From contig JABYQR010000012.1 of NCBI GenBank assembly GCA_022592445.1, positions 1 through 64,000 on the forward strand: DNA of 64,000 bases. Reading direction: 5' to 3'. Of this stretch, positions 10,439-22,180 are shown piece by piece. The DNA comes from Cytidiella melzeri. Lineage: Eukaryota; Basidiomycota; Agaricomycetes; Polyporales; Irpicaceae. The translations under genes were made by a program, and so were the position numbers. Positions within the stretch are counted from its first letter, which is position 1. The number at the start of each line of letters is the position of its first letter. The notes under the pieces were generated by a model. It was not told where the DNA came from, searched no databases, and was given only the letters and a program-made list of their open reading frames with translations.

Positions 10439-13400
10439 ATGGTTGACACTGCCCACATCGCACAGACCAAACACCGACCTGACCACTATCCGACATCGCC
10501 AGCCCTGTCTCCTCTGCCTTCTCCTACCCAAACCATGCGAGCTACATTTCCCCCAGCTCCCACTCGCCCTTCAACCTCTGTTTCTCCTCCCTCTACAGAG
10601 CTCGATCTCTCCACCCCACGCCGGAATGTTCTGACTCTTTCCGAGCTCAACCCGCCACACTCTCGAGAAGATTCTGGCCCAGTCCTCTACGATAGCGCAG
10701 CCAGTCGCATAGCACCGTCCTCTCCGTCGTCGTCGTCGTCGTCCTCGGAGAGTATAAAGATTGGAGCAGGACCAACGTTGTCCAGGGACGCGTTGAGGAG
10801 CTTTGGGAGTGCAGGTGAGCCTCTGCTGTGTCAATCTTGTGTGTTTGCATCTCCCCCTTTCGTGCGCCGCACGTGGCACGCGCCGCCCGATGCGCCGTAC
10901 TTCGGTCTTGTGTTATGTCTATTTTCCATGTTTATATTCGGGCTGCGACCGAATACCGACTTGTGAGCGGGCGGCGGAGTTTCAACAATACAGGAACAAT
11001 TGGCTCGATCAGTCGTGCTGCATTGTGTCCTAACGCTCGTTCGACCACATTCCTTTTTCATTCTGTTTGCCAGTCCACGCATCGCCGCTGCATCCATCTC
11101 CGCCACCCTTTTTGGCTGGCCACAGTTTCCTCTTCCTGTGCCATCCCAGTCCGCGGGCAGACATAATCCAACCACTCTTTCCACTCATTCAACTTTCATG
11201 TCCATTTCCGCTCTCGCCTGCTAGACTCTTACTCAATCCTGACGCTGCTCTGACAGTCTTAATCACACTCTTGTAATTACTTCTCGCCTGCCTGCACCCG
11301 CGCGACTGCTCCGCTGACTGCTGCTCATTTTTCCTCTTGTCACCACGCGTTCATCCGCAAATCCTTCTCGCTCACCATCGCGAACATTTTAGTGCATGAT
11401 CTCTATTCCCCAAGTGCTCACTCACCTAACACCCTGTTCAACGACTCCTTCCAGGCTGCGCCCGATTTTTTCGATTACGCACCAGAGCGGCATCAATCTG
11501 GAGTATTCGACACCGCTGCAAGTGAGGCTGTCGAGCCGCTTGCAAAACTGAATATGAATGCGTCTGACTCTTCTGGCAAGCCACCTTTTCGTGGACGCTC
11601 GTACTCTAACACCTCTCGTCGCGGTCCTCCTGGACGCCAGTCGCAACAGCCACCACCTCAGGCTTTTGGACCACCTGTCGGTTATTTTCAGGACCAACCA
11701 CAGGGCTTCCCCGGTCAGTATCAAACAGCCAACCCACCGTACGCCCAGCGGGGTCCTTTTGTCCCTAGCCATGCTCAGTACGCTATGGCGCCCGCTGCGA
11801 ATATGGCGCACCAGCAACCCGGCGGAGCGCAGTACGCGTATCCGAGCCACCCAGGCCTCCATGCGCCTGACACCAGCATGCACCCGCAAAATCAACTCCT
11901 TGGCTATACTACAAACACGATGGTTCCCATCCTGCAACCGCACTACTCTTATACTGGGCACTCACCATCGGAGGCGGGCTCGTCGTCTAATCCCATGGGT
12001 GGCCTCTCGTATTCAGCGAGCAGCGCTGCCACGACACCTGCGGTCTACTCGTCTGCTCATAACTCCCCGACCTCTCACACGCCCTCGCAGGCACTCACAC
12101 AATCATACGGCGCCCATTCACCGTACGGTGCTGCACGCTTTCCCACACCGCCGTTCATGTACCCGCCTGCTTCGTTTACGCATTCGGGGAACACAATGTA
12201 TCAGAGCCCGTTTTCGTACGGCCAGCAGTACAGGCCTGCTATGACCGTCCCCGCTGAGCAAGATTCTGCTCGGGGTCAGGGAACATGGTGGTATCTTCCC
12301 CCTGGTACTCGGCCAGCGCCATCGCCACACTATGACGCCTACGTACCTCAGCCATATCCGATGTACAGTCCCATACAGTCGCACGATGTCGATTCGTATG
12401 GTCAGACACAGTCCAGCTCGTCTACAGCTCATTATCCAACAGTCTCGTCTCGAGCCCCTCCCCAGCACCAGCCTTTCCCATCGTCGCATCTACCTCCTCC
12501 CCTATCTCAACAACAGCCTGAGCCACCTCCGCCACCATTTTACGATGTGAACGCGATCTCACGGTCTGCGTCGGAGCCTGCAAGGTCAGAAGCGGCGTCA
12601 TCGTCGTCTGTCTTCAGTAGAGCTCCAGGTAGATTTGAAACGCCAGCACCACCTTCAGCGGCACGGCGGCCGTACCATCCAAATCCTCCTGCCAACCGCT
12701 CAGAATGGGTGATGTGGGCGGGCAACGTACCTTCAGATGCCACGCACGACGAGCTGTGGCGATTCTTCAACCGCTCCTCGTCTCCTGCCGCTTCATCCTC
12801 GTCTTCGGCCTCTGCTCCGCTCATTGGAGCAGGAGCTGCGTCTCTGTCGGCGCTATCATCTCCAGCAGAGCCGGCGAGCACAGTGCATGGTGGTGTGTCT
12901 TCCATCTTCTTGATCTCGAGAAGTAACTGTGCGTTTGTCAACTTTGCGAGTGAGCAGCATTTGCATGCTGCTATCGCACGGTTCAACGGGCAACCGCTTC
13001 GCCCGAACGATCCGCGGTGTCCACGACTGGTGTGCCGTGTACGTGCACGCGAGGATGATTTGAAGGCTGGAGTAGGAGGGCAGAGGGGTTCTGGGATCCA
13101 TGTGAAATGGGTGAAGGAGCAAAGAGCAAAGGCCAAGACTCAGCAGGCGCAGGCGAGGGCAGCAGGTAGCCCTGAAGCGAGCTCATCGGAACGGTCGATC
13201 GTGACCCCATCTAGCAACTCGCCTGTGGACGCTGCCTCGTCCTTGATGCGGTCGTTGTCGTTGAGCAGTGCGGACGATCTGGCGACAACAGGCGGCGGTT
13301 CAGGAGGGATGCCATTGAGGAGGGTGAAGAAGGCGTCGGGGCATTCGAACAGTTCTGAGAGTTATGCGTCGACAAGCTCGAGCATGCTTCAGCAGCACTT

Positions 13401-14865
13401 CCCCAAGAGGTACTTCATTCTCAAGTCGTTATCACAGGTGAGTAGGCTTCTTTCTCGTGTCTCTCCGGCGGTGTACTTCGGGTGCGATCGATGAGGAGTC
13501 GAGTTGCAAGGTTGGACGCATCTTGTGTCTTGGCCTCGTGTCCGTCAACGGCCTTGTGCGACACGGGATTAAGCGCCGCCTATGGCTTCGCTCAGGAGCC
13601 ACTTTGCGCCGGGTGGGGATCCGTGCCGTTCCATTGCAGATATATATATTGGCCAGAACGTCCTACTGACTCCCTCATCACAGTTTGATCTCGATTTGAG
13701 TGTCGAGCAAGGCGTGTGGGCGACGCAGAAGCACAACGAGGGCATCCTAGACCAGGCGTACCGCACCTCCAAAGATGTGTACCTCATCTTTGGCGTCAAC
13801 AAGAGTGGCGAATTCTACGGCTATGCAAGGTAAGCTAGTGACGTCCCCGGTCGTATGTTGGTGTCTTTTCCTCGGGGCTGTCTTCTTTCTGTTCGCTTTA
13901 TTGTGGCAGGGTGAGACGTATTGACAATCTTGTAATACAGAATGGCGGGGCCTGTTTTGAAGGGACACGGCGAGCCTGGGAGCGACCGCAGAGTCTCATG
14001 GGCATCTCGGTCAAGCATTGATCCTACGCAAGCACGACGATCTACCACGGGTGGGCCTTCCAGCCCTTCGGCAACACGAAAGCCATACGTGCCGTACTTT
14101 TCGCCGAGCGACGGGCCGCGTTATGAGGACTCTCCGTTGCCCATGGAGGAGAAGACAGAGGGCGTGGCGGTGGCGAAGCCGAATCTCAACCTTCACAGCA
14201 TATCTGCACCGGCCGTCATGCTCGATCCGCATAATCCGCTGAGCTCGGTGTCGAACGGACCACGCTACGGCGAGCGCAGCTATGATCCTGTCTTGCCTGC
14301 TGTTCCTTCGATGCTACGACACTCTCAAACCTCGGAGGACGAGTTCCAGTTGGACCCTCATGCGCCGGATAGAGCTATAAAGCACCATTCTGCGGACGAC
14401 GTCGAGACAGATTCCTCTGGTGTGAAGAGATGGGACGCTGCACCGCGTGTTTCCGAAACGTCTTCGCTGGGATCGGTCAGGGAGGAGGAAGAGGAGATGG
14501 GCGAGCCGGGATCTTTGCCGGATATGGCACGAGCAGGGCCAGGAGAGCCCAGTGGACAGGGCGAGGAAGCGGGTGTGCAGAAGAAGGAAGATGGGCCGGT
14601 GTGGGGTGAATCGTTCAGAGTAGAGTGGATAAAGACGACTCGGCTACCGTTCTATCGCACGCGCCAGTTCCGCAACCCGTGGAACCACGACCGAGAAGTC
14701 AAGGTTTCCAGGGATGGGACGGAACTTGAGCCGTCTGTCGGTCAGGCATTGCTGGACGAGTGGGAGAAGCCTGAGCCGTCACCGCCATCTCAGCCGCCTC
14801 ATAGGTCGGGTACGAAATCAAGCCCGCCGGATGTCGCACCAGGGAGGGAAGAAGGTCCAGGATGA
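10439..14865 (+). CDS. YTH-domain RNA-binding protein with upstream RRM (m6A-reader-like)
   Basis: Four exons: 10439-10814, 11393-13437, 13684-13829, 13941-14865; all joins keep phase, giving 1163 residues. The first 550 residues are low-complexity (Ser/Pro/Gln/Tyr-rich). An RRM follows at about 560-700 (WVMWAGNVP, then CAFVNFASEQHLHAAI), with a Ser-rich loop inside it. The YTH domain begins at about 794 (FPKRYFILKSLSQFDLD). It contains the first cage Trp (EQGVWATQKHNE), then VYLIFGVNKSGEFYGYARM, and resumes near 1074 with PVWGESFRVEWIKTTRLPFY and RNPWNHDREVKVSRDGTEL. YTH proteins bind N6-methyladenosine in RNA. The two halves of the domain are separated by about 200 disordered residues. The first intron (578 bp) is long for this genome; the start ATG could also be at 10531. 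The function follows from the domain; the biological target is unknown. Confidence 0.88.
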
Positions 14866-17800
14866 CCACGATGATTGAGGTTACGCGCTGCGTCGACAGA
14901 GCCACTGTCTTGCTTGGAACCTATGACAAGAGAGCTAAGGCCACCATTTCACCACACTCAACCTCTCCAAAAAAAATCTAACGGCAGCACGACGCAACGC
15001 ACACACACGAATTCGCAACGCAACGTAATGCAGACCATTTCAAGGTACCGCAATCTTCTCGTCTTTTTGTTTTTCGTAATGTTATCCTATCGCAGGACAG
15101 GGGCCTTGTAATACACGCATAGGTGTCTGTCATCGGAAGTGGGTTTTGTTCGCTCTTTCACGCTCTCTCATTCTGTAGAGGTCGCATTTTATTGGGTGTT
15201 TGTGCTTCTTTCAATCTATCGTAGTTGGTTTCAAACAAAATTTCTCCCGCCGCTCGCATTGGATCTTACAGTATCTCTTTTCTTGTTAACACATCTTGTT
15301 TTCCCCTCTCTCTATCTCTCTTCATCTCAACCGCATTTCGCACGCTCTCACGCAAAACTTTGTGTAGCACTAGTCAGTAGACCCGTCTCCCTTCTCTTTG
15401 TTTCCACCCACTCATTGGTTCTTGTGATCACACTCTCATCTAGCGATCTCTTTGCTGTATGTAAACGCACACGCTCTCTGCATATTGGCTTAATACCCGC
15501 TATACCGCGCTTCTCGCAGATCAAAAAACCCCTAGCCGCACACAGCCTGTTGAGCCTCGGACCCACTTGTTTCTTTTTTGCGCCACATAGACGGGCGACG
15601 AGGGTGTTTGTGGACTCGGTGGAGAGTCTCCCCCCTCCTCCTCGGCCATCAAAAATTCTGAGAGGAGGGGAGCGTGAGGTACGCGTTCTCATCTGCATCG
15701 GGGTGTTGGAGAGGCGGAGACCAATTTCGGCCCGCCACTAGCATACTAGAAGCAAGGTGGGTACTCCCTCCCGCCGGCATCTTGTGCCTTGCTCGCGTGT
15801 TGGCAACGTGTGGCCGGGGTTTTCGGTGAGTGAGATTGGGGAAACTGAGTAATACGGTGGGTGGGGAAAAAGGGGGGTTCGGCTTAGACCAGAGACGACT
15901 CGGAAGCTAGAAAGAGAAAAAATAAGTCGGTTGGTTGACGTGGTCTAGCTGTGCGGTGTGTACTAGGCCAATGTCGTTGCGTCGAGGAAGGGGGGCGTGC
16001 TGTACCGCCAAATTCTGGGCGATCAACTCCAAAGTGAGGGGGATCGGACAGAAAAAGGCAATTCGTCGTACCGAAGATAGACTGCCCGTGGCGGTTTGAC
16101 GGCAGACTAGCGGGAAACCCAGACAGTTTTACGTGTCCGTGAGTCATTTATTTGGTGCGTGGTGATGGACCAGGGGGGAAAGGGACGCACCAGACAGGAA
16201 AGTGACAATGCAAGTATTTACTCAGGGCTACCACGCCCTACTCGGAATGCCAGGCGTAAAACGGCATGCAGAGCCTTCCGCCGACTGTGCAATGGAAAGT
16301 GTAAGATCTGGTGAGTCTTTATTACCTATTTCTTCCCTCCTGCTGCGCTCTGACCGGAGAATGGCCGAGATACATAGTCGTCCCGCATGAGCCGCTGAAT
16401 CTGCACTTTCTATTATAGCCGTGAATCGGCGGCGCAGGCGGAGGAATTCCACTTGTCAAGATGTGTGCAGGGCAACGACTGTACAAGCCAGCCAGCTCTG
16501 GACCGCTAGAATTTTTGGCCGCTCAGGGCTCGACTGCGAGGCTGCAAACGTACAGGCTCCTCGTTGTCATCCAATAGCCTCTCGCCACAAGTCTTGCCAG
16601 GTGTTCGTTGCATCCGACCTTGAAAAAGTTCCGGGTGCTTAGCAATTACTTGGGGGAGAAGAACGGCCTTTGCAGCCAGCACGCATGAATATTGGATACT
16701 AGCTCCCATCGCACCCTGTCAGCAGAAAAGCGTCGACGTACCTATCACCTAAGCTGTCGCTGCAAGCGGAACCCACAGCTTAGGTGTACCATCCAGCCGG
16801 AAGGAGTTAACAGGCTGAATTGCTGATGCCTGCCTTCTGCCTGCTGTGCGACGCTGTGAGTCTAGAGAAAAGGAGCGGTAATTCTTCCGAACAGTTTTCA
16901 CCACGAGGGCGTGTATTTGGATCAGCACTCGAGTCTATACACTCGTAGTGAACATGTGGCAAAACAAAACATACAGATAAGAAACAAAGCGGAGCAGCAA
17001 GCTGCGTCGGAATATACCTGACCTTTTGTTAGAGCCGATCTGAGATCTGAATGAATGTGCCGAGGAGCCCAGTGGCGAAGTGGAGCTTTTCTAGTTAGTT
17101 GCACAAGGCGGGGCGCGTCCGTCTGCTTCATCACAGGGACCAAGTACCACAAAATGACATGGACACCGCTGCACCTCCGTGGGCAACCTCTCTGGTTGAG
17201 CTCAATCTGCCGAGTGCGCTACAGACTTGCTTTATGTTGTGAGAAAACGTGGAATTTGAGTTGAGCTCCAAGTCGAGCTAGTAAGTACGTAGTCCTCGAC
17301 CTCTTGACGACTACTTCGCGCCAGTGCGATGTAGAAAATCCCTGGGGTAACAGCAGTGACCGGTCAGAAATTTCCAAGAGAGCTACATATGGCGCGCACA
17401 CATGTTTTATGAAATGTTGGAGTCAGCAGTCGCCGCTGAAAACAAACATGTCGAAACATACCACTTTTGGTAAGTATGATTGTGTTTTTACACGTGGTAT
17501 AGGCGCCGCGATATGGGTCATTACATAAGTTTCGCTTGAGCTTCACGATGAGGTACGGCTGTCTACCCTTTGATTTCCCTATGAACCTACCAAAACAGCG
17601 AGAGCTAGCATGTTCCACAATCGAGGTTGCTCACAGTGTCGGCGCGCGCAGCCAAAATCAAGCATCTTGTGTCAACAAAACGGGTCTGGTACAGAGTCAA
17701 CAACAGATTTCAATATTGTACGACACAATATGCGTACCTGGTACAGAGTCAACAACAGATGATTTGCTCTGTACCAGTCCGAATCCCTCTATACATTGTG

Positions 17801-17984
17801 CTCGATGATCAGATAGTCCGTGTATGGTAATCCGCCGTTCCAGCGCCCTCTCCTCTTTGCTAATCCGTCTCTCGAGGCGGGTCACTAACTGACACCTTGA
17901 ATTCACCGTGACTCCCAATGGTTATGTACAGCAGACGGCGTGGTACAAATTCGCGGTAGGTATAATTCTGTTCTCCAGGTTTCT
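14866..17984. other. Intergenic, no gene recognised
   Basis: The first part (to about 15740) is T/C-rich 3' flanking DNA. The 200-codon frame at 15139-15741 has a GTG start and pyrimidine-track composition, and is not accepted as a gene. At 17686-17708 and 17738-17760 a perfect 23 bp direct repeat (ctggtacagagtcaacaaca...) is followed by its partial inverse (ctctgtaccag, 17767-17777). Nothing else is supported. Confidence 0.5.
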
Positions 17985-18720
17985 TCATAGACTACGGTAC
18001 CTGTATAGGGAGCGAAAGTACTGACGGGAGGGTCTCAAGAGAAGGCGCAACGTAGATACCGGTCGGCCAGCGCGCCTTCTCGCCTCCAAAAACCGAATGA
18101 CCCAGTTGTTGTCGCGCAAGTCTGTGGTGTTCAGCTGCACTTCGGTGAGGGACGGGAGCAGTTCGATGTGGAGGGAAAGGAGGGCCAGGAAGGCCTCGAC
18201 GCTGTGGTAGATGAGGAGCTTGCTCAAGCTTTTGGAGTGCCGTAAATAATCCTTTCCATTCCACAGCACCGAATGAGTGGTCAATGGGGTTCATAGACTT
18301 TAGATTGGGTTACGGATGTGAATAATCTCAGAAACCATGAGAACTGCTTAAGCCCATCTAGTGCTGAGATACCGTCCGTTGCGAGAACTTGGGATTCATC
18401 AATGTAGACTGTTTCGAGAGGGTAGGATCCACGTAGAAGCCAATCATCGCCCGTCAAATCGTGGCAGGGACTGAACGTATACATAAGTGCGATGTCGGCG
18501 CGCAAGGCGAGTTTGTAATGCCATACTAGCGAGGGTGATTGAGGCAGGAGCAGCTCGCAGACTGACTTGGGTTTGCTACGAAGCAGTAGATCAAGTGCTT
18601 GACTGCCTTTCAGCTCGGCGGTTGTCAGCGTTGCAGAGATGTGGAACCTCGAGACGAATGGGAGTCACTGCGACTCGGAGATGTGTGAAGTTGTGAACGC
18701 GAGTTGAGACGCCGACGCGT
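17985..18720 (-). pseudogene. Frameshifted gene remnant, possibly an F-box/LRR-type protein
   Basis: Reading from 18720 leftwards, coherent protein appears in successive frames. Fragments are NFTHLRVAVTPIRLE; then, in another frame, ELKGSQALDLLLRSKPKSV and LVWHYKLALRADIALMYTF; then VYIDESQVLATDGISALDGL. After an intron-like gap comes EWKGLFTALQ, and in a shifted frame LSKLLIYHSVEAFLALLSL and LPSLTEVQLNTTDLRDNN. Frame changes near 18655 and 18235 are not at usable splice sites, which points to a broken gene. The Leu-rich pattern recalls the variable F-box/LRR proteins common in mushrooms, but I see no F-box, so the family is a guess. Confidence 0.45.
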
Positions 18721-19088
18721 CACGCATCGTCATCAAAGAGTTCCGTCACATGCACGTGAAACGCGTGTACGTGACAACGCGTAAATTGTGGTTAGCCCAA
18801 ACAGGTAGCGCAACCTAGCGAAGCCGTCTCAATTGCGTATGTTCTATCTACGTCGTGCAATCTGAGCTTTGTTGAACCAAACTTACCCGCCTTGCGTAGG
18901 TCAAGCCAGCATCGCTACAGGCTGATGTTTCCAGAATCATCCACGCAGTTCAGTGCGCTATTCATGTTCGGAACACAGATCCCTCGGTAGTATGCACAAT
19001 GTCTGCCCAATTGATTGATAGAGTCGCCTGCCATGATACCGGGCAATGACTGAGCCAAAACAATTATACTCATGCAGAACGGTACACT
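18721..19088. other. Intergenic
   Basis: Between the pseudogene and the 3' end of the carnitine acetyltransferase gene. It contains a cluster of CACGTG-like and ACGCGT-like palindromic hexamers around 18740-18785 but no gene. Confidence 0.5.
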
Positions 19089-21531
19089 CTACAGCTTCGC
19101 TCGAGCTCCCTCCGAGTCCTTCTTCGCCGCTCTCTCCATCATTTCTTTGGTCTCTGTCGCGGCTTCAGCGAGGTAATGCTTGAGGTCCTTCGTTCTCCTC
19201 TTCAGACTGGTGATAGTCCAGCGAATGTAGTCGTCTGCGATGGTGTATGACAGACCGTAGCCATCGGGGACGACTAGAACAAAGGTTAGAGCCCGTTTGA
19301 AAACACGAGAAAGACCGTGTGGCATACCTTCACCGTAGCCCCAGCCATCCAGGTAAGGCGACGACAAGTTGGACGTCGACAACTCCCAGTGATTGGTCCT
19401 GGAGAATGCAGGATCTGTGTAAATTTCCGGCATAGGCTCGCCCTCCTTGAGAACTTTCTTCAGACCGTAGAGGTGACGATCAACGCCCTGCCCATCGGCT
19501 GCCCACGCAGCGTACTGCAAGTGCCGAGTGACAGCCTGTTTGAACAGTTTCACCCTGGTCTCATCCTGTGGGAGGCATAACATGAGCAACAACCCTGACT
19601 AAGACGTCTTAGCGACAATAATAGCTTACAGAGACTTCAGGATCAAGCATGCTCTCCGCCCACTTCTTACTCTCGTTGCTTGCGCTGCGGATAACCTCCG
19701 TCCGCCCCAGCTTGTACTTTCTCGTCTGCGCGCTCTCGTAACACACACCCGGCCTCCCAAACATCTTGTGGAACGCCAGCTGCTTGACGAGCTGAGCCCA
19801 CGCATCTGGAGACGTCTTGAACCTCTTGATGTACTCCTTGCCGTAGCCTTCGTAATGGAGCACCTCCATGTCGTGCTTACCAACGAGCTCGTCGAACGAT
19901 GCTTCCGCCTGCCGGATGTTTGCCTTGATCTTATCGTCCAAGACAAACTTGAGCTCAGCCGGCTCGGGCAGCGATGAGCCGGTGGATGCGTCGCGGGGTG
20001 CGCCAAGGTCAATCTTGTTCTTCTCGAGAGCACCGAGTACGAACTCGGTCATGCGGAGAGTGGGTGTGCCATCCATGCATGAGTGTTCGCCTAGGAAGCC
20101 GCTCTTGCCGTTCTCGAACACGATAACTACATGTATTTGTCAGTACAGGCGAAGTAGTGGACTGAACGATCTCACTTTGATGCTTGTCGTAGAAGCGGTT
20201 CCTTCCGTCGCCCACCCAGCAAGCCCAACTTGCATCGTCCCGAGTAACAGGCTTAGTGTCGTCTAAACAAATAAGGATCATCGCCGACTCAATCTTCTGC
20301 AATGTAGCTGCGTTGGCGGGAGAAGCCGCCAACAACGCTTTGCGGGACTGTCATACATGTCAACTAATGATATTCAGCCTTTCGATCAAAGATGAACTCA
20401 CATCCGCCCAAACATCCCTGTTGTCGCTCGTAAGTGTACCAACGGGTACGCCCTTCTCTTCTCCAGCCGACTGCAAAACTCTCTCGACCTGGACCTCCAA
20501 TTCTGCGGCGGTCAGCTCACGGCCTTTAGGCGTTGTGAGAGAGACTGAATAGAACTTGTTCTTGCGGATAAATACGACATGGTTGTGGTCGGCAGCGGAA
20601 AACTTGTGAGCGGTATCAGAGGGTTTGACTGGGTATCGGGATGAGTGGAAGCTAATCCCAATAGTACGGTGAGTATGTTGGACGCGGCAAAACAGAACAA
20701 GCACACATACAGCCATTTGAACGACTCCATGGACAGAGGCATGCCGCGAATCTTATCCGGTTCGAGTTGGTTGCTAGAAACACCCTCAACTGCGTTCAAT
20801 TTGGTAATAAAGCATTCAAACTCACTTCTCCACCAGTGCTCTGAACGGCAACATAGCTTTCACCAATTGTGCCGCCCGCTTCGCCTGCCCAGGCTTTTTC
20901 ACGTCATCCTTGTGCACGTAGTAATAGCTGACATTAACTACAACTGGGTCACGGTAAGCCATGTACGCCACGTCGTTCCACCAGTCTGACAGCCAGCTCT
21001 TTATGTTCGGCTGCGCTGCCCTCTCCTGCAACCTCTCCTGCAGCGTCTTGGCCAAGGGAGACTCCAGAAATTTGCTCACTACAGTCTGGGTGTTGGAAAA
21101 TTCCGCGGAGGTAAGGTGGGGCTGCACAGTCTCGAGGTACTTTGCAAGTGTCGATTGCAGCGGGGGAACTGGGAGTTGGGGTAGAGAGGCTTCAAAGCGG
21201 AGCATGGGTCCGGCGGAAGGGTCGACAGCGTAGCCTGGTGGAACATCGCTCTTGCGGGGAGCAGATGTTTTCAACGAACGGGACTTGGACATCGTAGCAG
21301 AGGTTGCGTTAGCCTGACATGCCGCATAGTTAGCTGAGCTCATGTATGCGAGGGTGGCAATGGCACATCGATATACCACTCGACCATAGGCACACAGCAT
21401 TTTTCGGCCGTGGCATTATATTCATGGGGTTCAACCTCCACTGCCGCAAGTAGGAGCAAAACACTCACGGAAATCCTCAATAACGCAGCAGAACCTGCAA
21501 CTCTGGAATTCCTGGTCGTCAACTTCAACAT
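19089..21531 (-). CDS. Carnitine O-acetyltransferase with mitochondrial and peroxisomal signals
   Basis: Eight exons (21531-21469, 21313-20826, 20773-20711, 20651-20402, 20347-20176, 20126-19630, 19565-19328, 19273-19089) give 651 residues. The enzyme moves acetyl groups between CoA and carnitine so that acetyl units can cross organelle membranes. Family features are RGMPLSMESFKWLFHSSRYP, WVGDGRNRFYDKHQIIVFEN, the catalytic His in GEHSCMDGTP (about residue 360), LRMTEFVLGAL, RPGVCYESAQTRKY and a late STSNLSSPYLDGWGYGE. The first exon encodes a basic amphipathic leader, MLKLTTRNSRVAGSAALLRI, typical of a mitochondrial presequence. A second in-frame ATG (21292, MSKSRSLK) lies after it, and the protein ends in AKL, a peroxisomal PTS1. 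This matches the dual targeting known for yeast Cat2. A TATATA element lies about 70 bp upstream. Confidence 0.92.
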
Positions 21532-22180
21532 AACAGGGCAAGGCGGGTATTGAGGCGGGAGAGGAAGAGAGCTGCACCGCAGACTATCTTCCAAATCCTA
21601 TATAAGTGGGCCGACACAGCCTCCGGGCAAGCCTTTTCGATTGTGAGGGGGGAGTTAGAGAGGTCCCAAGGTTCAGTAGGCTGCAATCAAATTGGGATCT
21701 AGTATTTGAAGACGGTGGTCAATATCGAGTTTAGCGTAGTGGCACAAAGGTTGCGTGACCTTCGCGGCCTCTCTAGAAGCTGAACACTCACCGTCGCCTG
21801 CGTGACGGTGCTGAACAAAGGCTGTTGGGTGCGCGGGTCTGGTATGAAGACAGTGATGGGGTAACAGGTTAAATATCTTCGGGCGGTTCATTCCGGCTGT
21901 GTTTAGTAGTACATGTGATTTGGTCGGTGCCTACGTGCTTGAGCAGATCGTTGGGGAGGACGACGACGACCGACGCTGAAGTTTGGGCGAATTCATGGCC
22001 AGATGTCGTAGTGAGTGCGAGAGTGCTGGGGAGAAAGAGAAGCTAGAGAAACATGGCCTGCAGGTGAATGGCATTGGCGTGCGAATCTTGATCTCAATCA
22101 TGTCTCTCTGAACGCAACGAGTCCCAGGGACAACCTCATTCATACCACGTCTCTATCTCATAACATACTAAAACATAAAA
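21532..22180. promoter_or_regulatory. Divergent intergenic region
   Basis: This stretch separates the carnitine acetyltransferase (minus) and the phosducin-like gene (plus) and must hold both promoters. The minus strand has splice-flanked fragments (for example LPNDLLKH at about 21920; HAGDDPNLIAAY at about 21673) that I could not join in phase into a protein. Confidence 0.4.

Noticed and set aside
15139..15741. 200-codon plus-strand open frame
   Set aside because: It begins with GTG, has the composition of pyrimidine-rich 3' flanking DNA, and shows no domain or splice structure.
21673..22143. Possible small two- or three-exon minus-strand gene in the carnitine acetyltransferase/phosducin gap
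   Set aside because: Fragments such as LPNDLLKH and HAGDDPNLIAAY could not be joined in one phase, and no family was recognised.
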